The position numbers were made by a program, and so were the translations under genes. A stretch of DNA of 64,000 nt from REEB95 sp035934995 (GTDB taxonomy: Bacteria; Pseudomonadota; Alphaproteobacteria; ATCC43930; CGMCC-115725): NCBI GenBank assembly GCA_035934995.1, contig DASYXI010000009.1:39953-103952 (forward strand), given 5' to 3'. The notes beneath the pieces were generated by a model. The model searched no databases. It was not told the origin of the DNA and saw only the letters and a list, made by a program, of their open reading frames with translations. Every line of letters starts with the position of its first letter. The first letter of the stretch is position 1. Of the stretch, positions 16,946-26,074 are shown piece by piece.

Positions 16946-17737
16946 TCAGGCGGCGGCGAGCAACCGGCGCAGCGCGTCGTGCAATGTCGGATTGGCGGCG
17001 AGGACCGAGCCGTTCGTCAGCATGTCCTGGCCGCCGGCCATGTCGCTGACGTCGCCACCGGCTTCGCGCACTAGCAGCAGGCCCGCGGCGATGTCCCACG
17101 GCTTGAGGTCGAATTCCCAGAATCCATCGAAGCGGCCGGCCGCGACGTAAGCGAGATCGAGCGACGCAACGCCCCAGCGACGGACGCCGGAGGCGGCGCG
17201 CATCACTGGCGCCAATGTTTTCAAATAGCGCTCGTGATCGCCGCGGTCGCGAAACGGAATTCCGGTCGCGATCAACGCGTCCGCCAGATTGCGGCGCGCC
17301 GACACGCGCAACCGCCGGTCGTTGACATAGGTGCCGAGACCCTTCTCGGCCCAGAACATCTCGTCCTTGATCGGATCATAGACGGTCGCGGCAACCAGCT
17401 TGCCCTCGTGCTCGAGCGCGACCGAGATCGCGAAGTGCGGCAGGCCGTGGAGAAAGTTGGTCGTGCCGTCGAGCGGATCGACGATGAAGCGGTGGCTGGC
17501 GTCGCGGCCGGGCTGAAACCCGCCTTCTTCCGCGAGAAATCCGTAATTCGGCCGTGCCTTGGCGAGCTCGCGCTTGAGGACCCGTTCGGCCGCGATGTCG
17601 GCGGCTGAAACGAATTCGCCAGGCCCCTTGACCGAGACTTGGAGCTGTTCGACTTCGCCGAAATCGCGCTTCAGGCCCCGCGCCGCCTTGAGGCAGGCGG
17701 CCGCCATGACATTGATCAGCGCCGAGCGGGTTGCCAT
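16946..17737 (-). CDS. suhB: Inositol monophosphatase family protein (SuhB-like)
   Basis: A 263-residue lithium-sensitive phosphatase-fold protein. Mg-binding motifs are seen: EEGG, DPLDGTTNFLHG and the C-terminal WDIAAGLLLVREAGG. The start is MATRSALINVMAAACLKAARG at 17737, 11 bp after the efp stop, so it is likely co-transcribed with efp. SuhB homologues hydrolyse inositol phosphates and can influence rRNA transcription; the physiological substrate here is not known. Confidence 0.9.
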   Translation of the reverse strand: MATRSALINVMAAACLKAARGLKRDFGEVEQLQVSVKGPGEFVSAADIAAERVLKRELAKARPNYGFLAEEGGFQPGRDASHRFIVDPLDGTTNFLHGLPHFAISVALEHEGKLVAATVYDPIKDEMFWAEKGLGTYVNDRRLRVSARRNLADALIATGIPFRDRGDHERYLKTLAPVMRAASGVRRWGVASLDLAYVAAGRFDGFWEFDLKPWDIAAGLLLVREAGGDVSDMAGGQDMLTNGSVLAANPTLHDALRRLLAAA

Positions 17738-17748
17738 CGCCGCGGCGT

Positions 17749-18315
17749 CTAGTCCTTGGCGCGTTCGACGTAGCTGCCGTCGCCGGTATTGACGACGACG
17801 CGCGTGCCGGTGCCGACATGCGGTGGCAGCATGATGCGCCGTCCGTTCGACAGCTTGCCCGGCTTGTAGGACGACGACGCGGTCTGGCCTTTCACCACCG
17901 GCTCGGCCTCGACGACCTCGAGAACCACGGTCTGCGGCAAGGTGACGGCGAGCGCTGCGCCCTCGTGCAGCTGGATGGTGCAGATCATGCCTTCCTGCAA
18001 GAAGTCGCCGGGCTCGCCGATCAGCGACTTGTTGACTGTCGTCTGCTCGAAATTCTCGTTGTCCATGAAGGTTGCCATGTCGCCATCGAAATAGAGGAAC
18101 TGCATGTCCTTCTCGTCGAGACGCGCGCGCTCGACCGTTTCTTGCGTACGGTAACGCGCATTGGTCTTGGTGCCGGTCTTCAGATCGCGCATCTCGACCT
18201 GGGCGAAGGCGCCGCCTTTGCCGGGCTGGATGAGCTCGCGTTTGAGGACAAGCCAGAGCTTGCCGTCCTGCTCCAGGACGTTGCCCGGTTTGATGTCGAT
18301 GGCATTGATCTTCAT
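17749..18315 (-). CDS. efp: Translation elongation factor P
   Basis: A 188-residue three-domain tRNA mimic that relieves ribosome stalling at polyproline. The tip loop reads QPGKGGAFAQV with a lysine at residue 33, the position of E. coli Lys34, as expected for beta-lysylation. The EF-P C-terminal signature is present (SSSYKPGKLSNGRRIMLPPHVG, shortened here in function to GRRIMLPP). It is divergently transcribed from epmA, encoding the enzyme that charges this lysine, across a 146-bp gap. Confidence 0.95.
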   Translation of the reverse strand: MKINAIDIKPGNVLEQDGKLWLVLKRELIQPGKGGAFAQVEMRDLKTGTKTNARYRTQETVERARLDEKDMQFLYFDGDMATFMDNENFEQTTVNKSLIGEPGDFLQEGMICTIQLHEGAALAVTLPQTVVLEVVEAEPVVKGQTASSSYKPGKLSNGRRIMLPPHVGTGTRVVVNTGDGSYVERAKD

Positions 18316-18461
18316 GGCGCCAATCCTCGCGCGAAAGCCGGTCTCGTTTTGGGTTTGCGGGCTGCTTCGTACCAGCTTGCCCCCTGCGCCCACAAGCGAA
18401 ATACGGCACTTGGCGCGCTCGCAGCGGCCGCCTAGTTTGCGCAGCCGAAGGAGAGTTGTGC

Positions 18462-19499
18462 ATGGCCGACACGCCCTGGTGGCGCCACGACCGCTTTGCT
18501 GCGCGGGCGCATTATCTCGCGGCGCGCAGCACCGCGTTGCGCGCGGTCCGGCACTATTTCGAAGCCGAAGATTTTGCCGAGGTCGACACACCGGCGTTGC
18601 AGATCAGCCCTGGCCTGGAGCCGCATTTGCGCGCTTTCGCCACCACGCTCGACGAGCCCGGCGTCGGCCTGCGCCCCTTCTTCCTGCACACCTCGCCGGA
18701 ATTCGCGATGAAGAAGTTGCTGGCGGCCGGCGTACCCAAGCTGTTCCAACTGGCGCATGCGTTCCGCAACGGCGAGCGTGGCGCCACGCATCATCCCGAA
18801 TTCGCACTTCTCGAATGGTACCGCGCCGGCGCGACCTATCAGACGTTGATGACCGATTGCGAGCGGCTGCTCACCGCCGTCCTCGAAGCCGTCGGCGAGC
18901 CCCACTATGCGTGGCACGGACAGATGGCCGACCCACGTCGGCCCTGGCGCCGGGAAACCGTGGCCGGCGTCTTCGCCGACCGTTGCGGCATCGACATTCT
19001 CGCCACCGCGCCCGATCCAGAGCAGCCGCGGCTGGATCTGCTGGCGGCCGCGGCGCGGCCGCTCGGCATCGCACCGCATCCTGGCGACGATTGGGACGAC
19101 CTTTTCTTTCGTATCTTCCTCGAACGGATCGAGCCGACACTCGGCATCGGCGCACCAACCATCCTGGCAGATTATCCGATCGCCATGGCAGCACTCGCCC
19201 GGGCCAAGCCCGACGATCCGCGCTTGGCCGAACGCTTCGAGGTCTATGTCGGCGGCCTTGAGCTGGCCAACGGCTTCTCGGAGCTCACCGATCCAATCGA
19301 GCAACGGCGGCGTTTCGAGCGCGACCGCACGCGCAAACAGTCGCGCTACGGCGAGACTTATCCAATCGACGAGGATTTCCTGGCCGCGCTCGCCGCGATG
19401 CCGCCGAGCGCCGGCATCGCTCTGGGATTCGATCGCCTGGTCATGCTCGCGAGCGGCGCCGCGCGCATCGACGACGTGCTGTGGGCGCCGGTCGCTTAG
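18462..19499 (+). CDS. epmA: EF-P lysyltransferase EpmA (GenX/PoxA, lysyl-tRNA synthetase-like)
   Basis: A 345-residue class II aminoacyl-tRNA synthetase catalytic core without an anticodon-binding domain. Motif 2 is FRNGERGATHHPEFALLEWY, then ELANGFSEL, and motif 3 is GIALGFDRLVML. It attaches (R)-beta-lysine to EF-P. AAGGAGAG precedes the ATG at 18462. It is divergent from efp, its substrate gene. The partner mutase EpmB is not in this window. Confidence 0.94.
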   Translation: MADTPWWRHDRFAARAHYLAARSTALRAVRHYFEAEDFAEVDTPALQISPGLEPHLRAFATTLDEPGVGLRPFFLHTSPEFAMKKLLAAGVPKLFQLAHAFRNGERGATHHPEFALLEWYRAGATYQTLMTDCERLLTAVLEAVGEPHYAWHGQMADPRRPWRRETVAGVFADRCGIDILATAPDPEQPRLDLLAAAARPLGIAPHPGDDWDDLFFRIFLERIEPTLGIGAPTILADYPIAMAALARAKPDDPRLAERFEVYVGGLELANGFSELTDPIEQRRRFERDRTRKQSRYGETYPIDEDFLAALAAMPPSAGIALGFDRLVMLASGAARIDDVLWAPVA

Positions 19500-19514
19500 G
19501 ACTCGGCTCGACTC

Positions 19515-19952
19515 TCAAGAGTCTTGACGGAGGGCGTCGAGACGCCGCCAGCCGGCATCGCCCGGTAGCCGGCACTGCCAGAATCGCCAGCCGTTGACGT
19601 TCGTGCCGGTGACCGCGCGCGCCGCATCCGACGGCGTGGCGAAGCGCTTGCCGCCGACGACAATGCCACCGCGTTCGATCCGCGCCGTATGAACCCGTCC
19701 TTTATATTTCGCGCGCAGGCTGGTGCCGGGTGGAAACTGAATTCCCTTGTAGAACCAGGCTGTTGCGCTGTCCTTGGCGGACTCGGATGTCTCCGGTTTG
19801 CTGCCGCCGAGACCGAACAAACGGCGCAAGCCAGCGGCCGGCTGGCTCAAACCGAGCAGGGCTCGCAGCACGTCGTTGTAGCTGACCGTCTCATCGCCGC
19901 GGCGCGCGGTCAGTGCCTTATAGACATCAAAATCGATCTCGATCGTCATCAT
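19515..19952 (-). CDS. Protein with SeqA-like N-terminus and RAMA-like C-terminal domain
   Basis: A protein of about 145 residues. The N-terminus (MTIEIDFDVYKALTARRGDE, then VSYNDVLRALLGL) looks like the ribbon-helix-helix-type N-domain of SeqA. The C-terminal 65 residues (RAKYKGRVHTARIERGGIVV, GKRFATPSDAARAVTG, NGWRFWQ) look like the RAMA/DUF4357 fold, suspected to read modified DNA. Both assignments are from remembered patterns. Function unknown; DNA binding is the best guess. Convergent with epmA. Start may be 19949 or 19952. Confidence 0.65.
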   Translation of the reverse strand: MMTIEIDFDVYKALTARRGDETVSYNDVLRALLGLSQPAAGLRRLFGLGGSKPETSESAKDSATAWFYKGIQFPPGTSLRAKYKGRVHTARIERGGIVVGGKRFATPSDAARAVTGTNVNGWRFWQCRLPGDAGWRRLDALRQDS

Positions 19953-20021
19953 TGCCGCGATCCGCAACTTGGCATACAGCTAAATAGTACTATAGGCCTA
20001 TTAGCACCAAAGTCGAGTCTT

Positions 20022-20741
20022 TTAGCCCGGCGGGTAGACAGGGATAAAGATGACGATCGACGTGCGGACTTGTGGCAGTTCGCCCGGCAGGTGGGGAAAC
20101 GGCGCGCTGGCCGCGATCATCTGGCGTGCCGCTTCGTCGATCAGGCTCTGGCCGGACGACGCCAACAAGGTGATGGTGCTCACCGTGCCGCCCGGGTTGA
20201 CGCCGACGCTGTAAACGACCGTCCGTTCCGGCGCGCCATAAAAAGCCGACGCCGGCGGATAGACGCGGTTGCCTTCGATCCGCTGCATGATGGCGTTGAG
20301 ATAGGGATCGCCCGCCCGGTTGCGGTCGGCATCGCCGCGCGTCGGCAGGTGAAGCTCAAGCACGCGCAGGCCTTCCGTCGCCGGCTTCGGGGCCGCGGCG
20401 ACAGCATGCGCCGAATCCGGCGTCGGTTCGGTACGCGCGCGCGGCGGCGGCGTCGGTTCCGGCTTGGCCGTCTTCTTCGCTTCAGTGATCTGGTCGGGAC
20501 CGGACTCCCGCGGCTTGGGTGTCGCCGCGGGCGGCGGCACGGAAGCGGGCTTGGGGGGTGCCCGCACCAGCGTGACCTTGAACGCCGGCGGCGGCGAAAC
20601 CGATACCATCGGCCAGTGCCACAGCCAAATCAGCACCGGCAACATGTGCAGGAGCGCAGCGGCGATCAGTGCCCAAGGCGGCAGCCAGCCACGGCGCTCG
20701 TGCGCAATCGGCAACACCGCTTCGCCTGAGGACGCCGTCAT
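20022..20741 (-). CDS. TonB-like energy transducer
   Basis: A 239-residue protein with one N-terminal transmembrane helix (about residues 22-42, WALIAAALLHMLPVLIWLWHW), a Pro/Lys-rich periplasmic linker (residues 50-115) and a TonB C-terminal domain (YLNAIMQRIEGNRVYPPASA, VVYSVGVNPGGTVSTITLL). It would couple inner-membrane proton force to outer-membrane receptors. No exbB/exbD is adjacent. It lies 17 bp downstream of thiE and may be read from the same transcript. Confidence 0.82.
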   Translation of the reverse strand: MTASSGEAVLPIAHERRGWLPPWALIAAALLHMLPVLIWLWHWPMVSVSPPPAFKVTLVRAPPKPASVPPPAATPKPRESGPDQITEAKKTAKPEPTPPPRARTEPTPDSAHAVAAAPKPATEGLRVLELHLPTRGDADRNRAGDPYLNAIMQRIEGNRVYPPASAFYGAPERTVVYSVGVNPGGTVSTITLLASSGQSLIDEAARQMIAASAPFPHLPGELPQVRTSIVIFIPVYPPG

Positions 20742-20758
20742 GGAAGAAATCCGCTCGG

Positions 20759-21382
20759 TCAGCGCGCGGCAGCGATCGCCTCGAGGAATGCCTTAACCGC
20801 CGCGCCCGGCCCTTGCGGATGATCCCATACGGCAGCGATGACGGCGAGGAAATCGGCGTCGGCTTTAACCAAAGGGCCGCAATTCGCCGGCGTAATGCCG
20901 CCGATCGCCACGCACGGCACCGTCGTCGCCATACTCCACCACTGCAACAATTCGGGATCGGCGTGGCCTTTGGCGAGTTTGGTCTGGGTCGGATAGAACG
21001 CGCCGAAGGCGACGTAGTCAGCGCCTTTTTCCGCTGCTTCGAGCGCCAGATCGCGGCTTGCATGACACGTCACACCGACGATGCGGTCCGGCCCCAACAG
21101 GCGCCGCGCCGCGTCGTACGGCGTGTCTTCCTGGCCGACATGAACGCCGTCGCAGCCGCAGGCGACCGCCAGATCGGCGCGGTCGTTCATCAGGAAGGCG
21201 ACGCCGCGGTCCTGGGCGATCGGCCGCAGGACATCCGCCGCACGGCGAATGGCATCGTCATCCGCCGGCTTGAGACGCAATTGAACACAGGCGACGTCGC
21301 CGGCATCGAGCGCTTCAGCGAGCGAACGCGCGAAGACCGGCGGATCGAACGCCGGCGGTGTGATGAGATAGAGGCGGGTCAC
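20759..21382 (-). CDS. thiE: Thiamine-phosphate synthase
   Basis: A 207-residue TIM-barrel enzyme that joins HMP-pyrophosphate and thiazole phosphate. Seen: YLITPPA at the start, CVQLRLKPAD, LMNDRADLAVACGCDGVHVGQED, GVTCHASRD and PCVAIGGITPANC. The start overlaps the fba stop by 4 bp (ATGA), so it is translationally coupled. I see no TPP riboswitch upstream. Co-expression with transketolase, a TPP enzyme, makes sense. Confidence 0.92.
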   Translation of the reverse strand: MTRLYLITPPAFDPPVFARSLAEALDAGDVACVQLRLKPADDDAIRRAADVLRPIAQDRGVAFLMNDRADLAVACGCDGVHVGQEDTPYDAARRLLGPDRIVGVTCHASRDLALEAAEKGADYVAFGAFYPTQTKLAKGHADPELLQWWSMATTVPCVAIGGITPANCGPLVKADADFLAVIAAVWDHPQGPGAAVKAFLEAIAAAR

Positions 21383-22311
21383 GCCTCGCCGCGATAAATC
21401 CGGATAAGCTGACCGAGGAACTTGAGCGCTTCGTCACGCGGCCGCTGGAACGTGTTGCGGCCGATGATCGAGCCATTGCCGCCGCCGTCGCGGATCGCGC
21501 GGGCTTCGGCGTAAATGCCGTCGGCATCTTTGGCTTCGCCGCCGGAGAAAACCACGATACGCCGGCCATTGAAGCAGCATTGGACGACGTGACGGTAGCG
21601 CGCAGTCGGCGTCGAGATGTCGATCTTCTGCGCCTCGTAGATTTTCTTTGCCGCCTCGAGCTCGAGATGCGCGGTCGGCGGCTTGACCTTGATGATGTGC
21701 GCACCGAGCAGCGCGGCCATGTGCGCGGCATAGGCGCAGATGTCGATCGCGGTCTCGCCTTCCTTCGACAAAAAGCCGCCGCGCGGATAGGACCAGACGA
21801 CGACCGCGAGCCCCGCCGCCTTGGCTTCGCGGCCGAGCTCGGCCAGCTCTTCCATCTGGTCGTAGGCCTTGTCCGAGCCGGGATAGATGGTGAAGCCGAC
21901 CGCGGCGCATTTGAGGCGGATCGCATCCTGTACCGAGGCCGTCACTGCCTGGTCGGCCGCCTCCTTCGCGCGCGACAGGCTATTGGCCGAATTGCACTTG
22001 AGGATGGTCGGGATCTTGCCGGCGAAAGTGCGCGCGCCGGCCTCGAGCATGCCGAGCGGCGCGGCATAGGCCGACAGTCCCGCATCGATCGCCAACCGGA
22101 AATGGTAATGCGGGTCGTAAGCCGGCGGATTGGGCGCGAAGCTGCGCGCCGGACCGTGCTCGAAGCCCTGGTCGACCGGCAGAATCACCAGCTTGCCGGT
22201 GCCGCCGAGCTTCCCCTGCATCAGGATGCGCGCGATATTCGCCTTCGTTTTCGGCGTATCGCTTTCGTAGGCGTCGAGGATCTTTTTAACGGCCTTGGTC
22301 ACTGTCGCCAT
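21379..22311 (-). CDS. fbaB: Fructose-bisphosphate aldolase, class I (DhnA/FbaB type)
   Basis: A 310-residue Schiff-base aldolase interconverting fructose 1,6-bisphosphate and two triose phosphates. Seen: LVILPVDQGFEHGP, the Schiff-base lysine in HIIKVKPPT, and the phosphate-binding FSGGEAKDADG. It is the archaeal-type class I enzyme, needing no metal. It sits in the tkt-gap-(unknown)-fba-thiE run. Confidence 0.92.
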   Translation of the reverse strand: MATVTKAVKKILDAYESDTPKTKANIARILMQGKLGGTGKLVILPVDQGFEHGPARSFAPNPPAYDPHYHFRLAIDAGLSAYAAPLGMLEAGARTFAGKIPTILKCNSANSLSRAKEAADQAVTASVQDAIRLKCAAVGFTIYPGSDKAYDQMEELAELGREAKAAGLAVVVWSYPRGGFLSKEGETAIDICAYAAHMAALLGAHIIKVKPPTAHLELEAAKKIYEAQKIDISTPTARYRHVVQCCFNGRRIVVFSGGEAKDADGIYAEARAIRDGGGNGSIIGRNTFQRPRDEALKFLGQLIRIYRGEA

Positions 22312-22347
22312 ATCGCCTTCCCTTATGCGCCGGATATAGCAGAGGGC

Positions 22348-22767
22348 CTAAGCCCGCGTCACCGTCTCGCCGGCAAGCCAGGCACGGCAGCGTGCCTCCG
22401 GCTGGCGGACGCCGTGCAGATCGAGCGCCGGTACCGATTCCGTTTCGATCGCGGCATCGAACTGTGCAGCAATCGTTTGCAGACGGCGACAGACTTCTTC
22501 GCCGCCGGTAAACCGTACCCGTTTCAACCCGAACTGCAGCGCCGCGAGCGCAAAGCCGGGCGCCGCGCCACAGTCGAGTACGATATCACAATGCGCCGTC
22601 GGCACGGCGCGCCTGGCTTCGTCGGTCAACGCCTTGAACCAGCCGGGACCGGCATAGGCGCCGGCGCCGTCCGCACTCGTCAGCGTTACGTCGCGCCCAA
22701 GCGCAGCGGCCGCCGCCAGCGCGGCACGCGCATCGGTAAACGAATGAACGACGATCCGCGCCGCCAT
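22348..22767 (-). CDS. Conserved hypothetical protein between gap and fba
   Basis: A 139-residue protein starting MAARIVVHSFTDARAALAAA, with ADGAGAYAGPGWFKAL and HCDIVLDCGAAPGFALAALQFG. It looks like a small alpha/beta protein without a recognised catalytic motif, signal or TM helix. Its ATG lies 4 bp after the gap stop. This slot in comparable operons often holds pgk, which is missing here; the protein is far too small to be a phosphoglycerate kinase. Confidence 0.72.
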   Translation of the reverse strand: MAARIVVHSFTDARAALAAAAALGRDVTLTSADGAGAYAGPGWFKALTDEARRAVPTAHCDIVLDCGAAPGFALAALQFGLKRVRFTGGEEVCRRLQTIAAQFDAAIETESVPALDLHGVRQPEARCRAWLAGETVTRA

Positions 22768-22771
22768 CCGC

Positions 22772-23782
22772 TCAGCCCAAATCACCGACCAGGGCCGCCA
22801 TCTCGACCATGCGGTTCGAGAAGCCCCATTCATTGTCATACCAGGCGAGCACGCGGCAAAAACGCTTTCCCATGACGACCGTTTGCGTCAGGTCGAAGAT
22901 GGCGCTGTGCGGGTCGTGCATAAAATCGCCCGACACCGTCTCTTCGCTGTTGACGGCGAGAATACCTTTGAAGCGGTTCGAATTCGCGGCCTTGGTCATC
23001 AGCGCGTTGATCTCATCCTTGCTGGTGTCGCGCGCCGCAGTGAAATTGAAATCGATCAAGGAAACGTCGGCAGTCGGCACGCGGATCGACGTGCCGTCGA
23101 GCCTGCCCTGCAAGGCCGGGATCACGAGGCCGAGCGCCTTGGCGGCACCGGTCGACGTCGGGATCATGTTGAGGCCGGCGGCGCGGGCACGACGCATATC
23201 CTTATGCAACGTGTCGACGGTGTTTTGATCGCCGGTGTAGGAGTGGATCGTCGTCATGTAGCCCTGATCGATGCCGAGCGCCTCGTTGAGAACATAGGCG
23301 ACAGGCGCGAGGCAATTGGTCGTGCAGGAACCGTTCGACAGCACCTTGTACTCGGGCTTGAGCTTGTCGCTGTTGACGCCCATTACGACGGTGACGTCGG
23401 CGCCATCGGCCGGCGCCGAGATAATGACGCGCTTGGCGCCAGCTTCGAGATGCTTGGCGGCGGCCTCGCGCTTGGTGAACAGGCCGGTGCACTCGAGCAC
23501 GACGTCGACCTTGAGTTCCTTCCACGGCAACTTCGCCGGATCGCGTTCGGCCAGCACGCGGATCGGTCCCTTGCCGATGTCGATCCAGTCGTTGCCGGTC
23601 TTGATCTCGCCGTCGAAGCGGCCGTGCACGCTGTCGTACTTCAGCAGATGCGCGTTCGCCTGGACCGAGCCCAGATCGTTGAGGGCGACACAGTGCACGT
23701 CGTTGCGATCCTGCTCGTGCAGGGCGCGCAAGGTCAGGCGGCCGATGCGGCCAAACCCATTGATGGCGACGCGTGTGGCCAT
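22772..23782 (-). CDS. gap: Glyceraldehyde-3-phosphate dehydrogenase
   Basis: A 336-residue cytoplasmic type-I GAPDH. The N-terminal NAD-binding INGFGRIGRL, catalytic Cys in SNGSCTTNCLAP (consensus has Ala where Gly stands), His in IHSYTGDQ and C-terminal WYDNEWGFSNRM are all present. It lies 9 bp downstream of tkt in an operon and could use NAD or NADP. Confidence 0.96.
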   Translation of the reverse strand: MATRVAINGFGRIGRLTLRALHEQDRNDVHCVALNDLGSVQANAHLLKYDSVHGRFDGEIKTGNDWIDIGKGPIRVLAERDPAKLPWKELKVDVVLECTGLFTKREAAAKHLEAGAKRVIISAPADGADVTVVMGVNSDKLKPEYKVLSNGSCTTNCLAPVAYVLNEALGIDQGYMTTIHSYTGDQNTVDTLHKDMRRARAAGLNMIPTSTGAAKALGLVIPALQGRLDGTSIRVPTADVSLIDFNFTAARDTSKDEINALMTKAANSNRFKGILAVNSEETVSGDFMHDPHSAIFDLTQTVVMGKRFCRVLAWYDNEWGFSNRMVEMAALVGDLG

Positions 23783-23791
23783 ACGGCTCTC

Positions 23792-25816
23792 CTAGAGCAA
23801 CGCCTTCGCGGCGGCGGCAACCGCCTCGGGCGTGATGTTGAAATGCTTATATAGGGCTTCGACGGGCGCCGAAGCGCCAAAGCCGGTCATGCCGACGAAC
23901 GACCCCTTGGGCGCAAGGTAGCGATCCCAGCCCTCGCGGCACGCGGCCTCGACGGCGACGCGCGGCGCGGTGCCGAGCACGGCGCGCTTATAGGCCTCGT
24001 CCTGCTGCTCGAACAGCTCCCAGCATGGCATCGACACGACGGCGGCGGAAATCTTGGCGGCGGCCAACTGCTCGCGCGCCGCCATGGCGATGCTGACCTC
24101 TGAGCCCGTGGCCAGCAGCGTCACGGCGCGTAGACCGGCCGCCTCGGCGAGCACATAGGCGCCTCGCGCCGATTTGTTGTCGGCCGTATCCGTGCGCAGC
24201 GCCGGCAGGCCCTGGCGCGACAACGCGAGGATCGACGGCGTGGTGAAATTCTCCAGCGCCAGCGTCCAGCACTCGGCGGTTTCGACACCGTCGGCCGGGC
24301 GGAAGACGTTGAGATTCGGAATGGCGCGCAGCGCCGCCAGATGTTCGACCGGCTGATGCGTCGGCCCGTCTTCGCCGAGTCCGATCGAATCATGCGTCAT
24401 CACGATGATGACCCGCAGCTTCATGAGGGCGGCGAGCCGGATCGACGGCCGGCAATAATCGGTGAACACCAGGAAGCTGCCGCCGTAGGGCACGATTCCG
24501 CCGTGCGCGGCCATGCCGTTCATCGCCGCGACCATGCCGTGCTCGCGGATGCCGTAATGGATGTAGCTGCCGTCGTAATCCGTCGCGCTGATGACCTTCT
24601 GGCCCTTGATCATGGTGTTGTTGGACGGCGTCAAATCGGCCGAGCCGCCGATCAAGGCCGGAATTGCCGGCACCAAAACCTCGAGACAGTGTCCGGACGA
24701 TTGCCGCGTCGCTTCTTTCTTGCGCTCGGCGGCAAACCCCTTGGCCTTGTTCACCAGCGCTTCGCGCCAACCCGCCGGCAGATCGCCCTTCATGCGCCGC
24801 GTCAGCTCGTCGCGCGCTTGAGGCGCGGCTGCGGCCAGGCGTTTACGCCACGCCCCATGCGGGGTCGCGCCGCGCGCACCGACGGCGCGCCAGGCTTTCA
24901 TCAAGTCGTCCGGAATCACGAATGGCGGCGAATCCCACCCAAGCCGTTTGCGCGCGCCGGCAATCTCTTCGGCGCCCAACGGCGAACCGTGCGCCGCGGC
25001 CGTGCCGGCCTTGGTCGGCGCGCCGAAGGCGATGATGGTGCGGCAGGCGATGAGCGTCGGCCGATCGCTTTTCTGCGCTTGGGTGATGGCGGCCGCGATC
25101 TGATCGGTGTCGTGGCCGTCGATCGCGATCGTGTTCCAGCCGTGGGCCTTGAAGCGTGCGATCTGATCGTCGTCACAGGCGAGCGACGTCGCGCCGTCGA
25201 TCGAGATTGAATTGTTGTCCCAGAAGAGGATGAGCTTGCGCAAACGGAGATGCCCGGCGAGACCGAGCGATTCGTGGCTCAAGCCCTCCATCAGGCAACC
25301 GTCGCCGGCAAAGACATAGGTGTGGTGATCGATCAGATCGTCGCCGAAGCGCGCGTTGAGAATGCGCTCGGCAAGCGCCATGCCGACCGAGTTGGCGATG
25401 CCCTGGCTTAACGGCCCGGTCGTCACTTCGATGCCGGGCGCATGGCCGCGCTCGGGATGGCCGGCGGTCCGGCTGCCGAGCTGACGGAAATTCTTGATCT
25501 CGTCGATCGTCATGTCCGGATAGCCGAGCAGATAGAGCAGCCCGTAGAGCAGCATCGACCCGTGGCCCGCAGACAAAATAAACCGGTCGCGATCCGGCCA
25601 ATTGGGGTCGGCGGGATCGAATTTGAGAAACTTGGTGAAGAGGACAGTCGCGACGTCGGCCATGCCCATCGGCATACCGGGATGGCCGCTCTTGGCTTTT
25701 TCGACAGCGTCCATCGCCAGCGCCCGCAGGCAATTCGCCATACGGAACAGCTGCGGGTCGCGCGGCTTCGGCAACGGCGGCGCGGCTTCGGTCTTGATGT
25801 CGGCAGTGGCGCTCAT
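23792..25816 (-). CDS. tkt: Transketolase
   Basis: A 674-residue TPP enzyme of the pentose phosphate pathway. Seen: SAGHGSMLLYGLLYLLGY, the TPP/Mg motif GDGCLMEG...NNSI, the pyrimidine-domain motif HDSIGLGEDGPTHQPVEHL, and RPADGVET. The start is MSATADIKTEAAPP at 25816; the frame stays open far upstream but that part covers the tRNA-Gln gene and is not coding. First gene of the tkt-gap-(unknown)-fba-thiE operon. Confidence 0.95.
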   Translation of the reverse strand: MSATADIKTEAAPPLPKPRDPQLFRMANCLRALAMDAVEKAKSGHPGMPMGMADVATVLFTKFLKFDPADPNWPDRDRFILSAGHGSMLLYGLLYLLGYPDMTIDEIKNFRQLGSRTAGHPERGHAPGIEVTTGPLSQGIANSVGMALAERILNARFGDDLIDHHTYVFAGDGCLMEGLSHESLGLAGHLRLRKLILFWDNNSISIDGATSLACDDDQIARFKAHGWNTIAIDGHDTDQIAAAITQAQKSDRPTLIACRTIIAFGAPTKAGTAAAHGSPLGAEEIAGARKRLGWDSPPFVIPDDLMKAWRAVGARGATPHGAWRKRLAAAAPQARDELTRRMKGDLPAGWREALVNKAKGFAAERKKEATRQSSGHCLEVLVPAIPALIGGSADLTPSNNTMIKGQKVISATDYDGSYIHYGIREHGMVAAMNGMAAHGGIVPYGGSFLVFTDYCRPSIRLAALMKLRVIIVMTHDSIGLGEDGPTHQPVEHLAALRAIPNLNVFRPADGVETAECWTLALENFTTPSILALSRQGLPALRTDTADNKSARGAYVLAEAAGLRAVTLLATGSEVSIAMAAREQLAAAKISAAVVSMPCWELFEQQDEAYKRAVLGTAPRVAVEAACREGWDRYLAPKGSFVGMTGFGASAPVEALYKHFNITPEAVAAAAKALL

Positions 25817-25999
25817 GGAAGCGAACGATTCGCGGCTCGAAATTCGATGGAACGCGCGGCACCTTCGCCTGCCGCGACCGGTTGCGTCAACCGGGATATC
25901 CGACGACAGAACCGGACTCGGCCCACTTTGGTTGCGACGCTCGGCGGCAGCGGCTAAGGTCGCCCCGACACGCGACTTGGCCGCGTCGTGCAGCCGGAT

Positions 26000-26074
26000 T
26001 GGGGCGTCGCCAAGTGGTAAGGCAGCGGATTTTGATTCCGCCATACGGAGGTTCGAATCCTCCCGCCCCAGCCA
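26000..26074 (+). tRNA. tRNA-Gln (TTG)
   Basis: The cloverleaf can be folded by eye: acceptor TGGGGCG with CGCCCCA, D-stem region GCCAAGTGGTAAGGC, anticodon stem GCGGA/TCCGC around loop TTTTGAT (anticodon TTG), T-arm GGAGGTTCGAATCCTCC, discriminator G and encoded CCA at 26072-26074. It lies between the divergent tkt and MFS genes. Confidence 0.96.

Noticed and set aside
16946..18472. A single 508-residue frame through efp and the phosphatase
   Set aside because: The upstream half is a shadow of efp in another frame; the phosphatase starts at MATRSALI at 17737.
20759..21382. TPP riboswitch controlling thiE
   Set aside because: thiE starts inside the fba stop, leaving no leader; nothing like a thi-box was seen before tkt.
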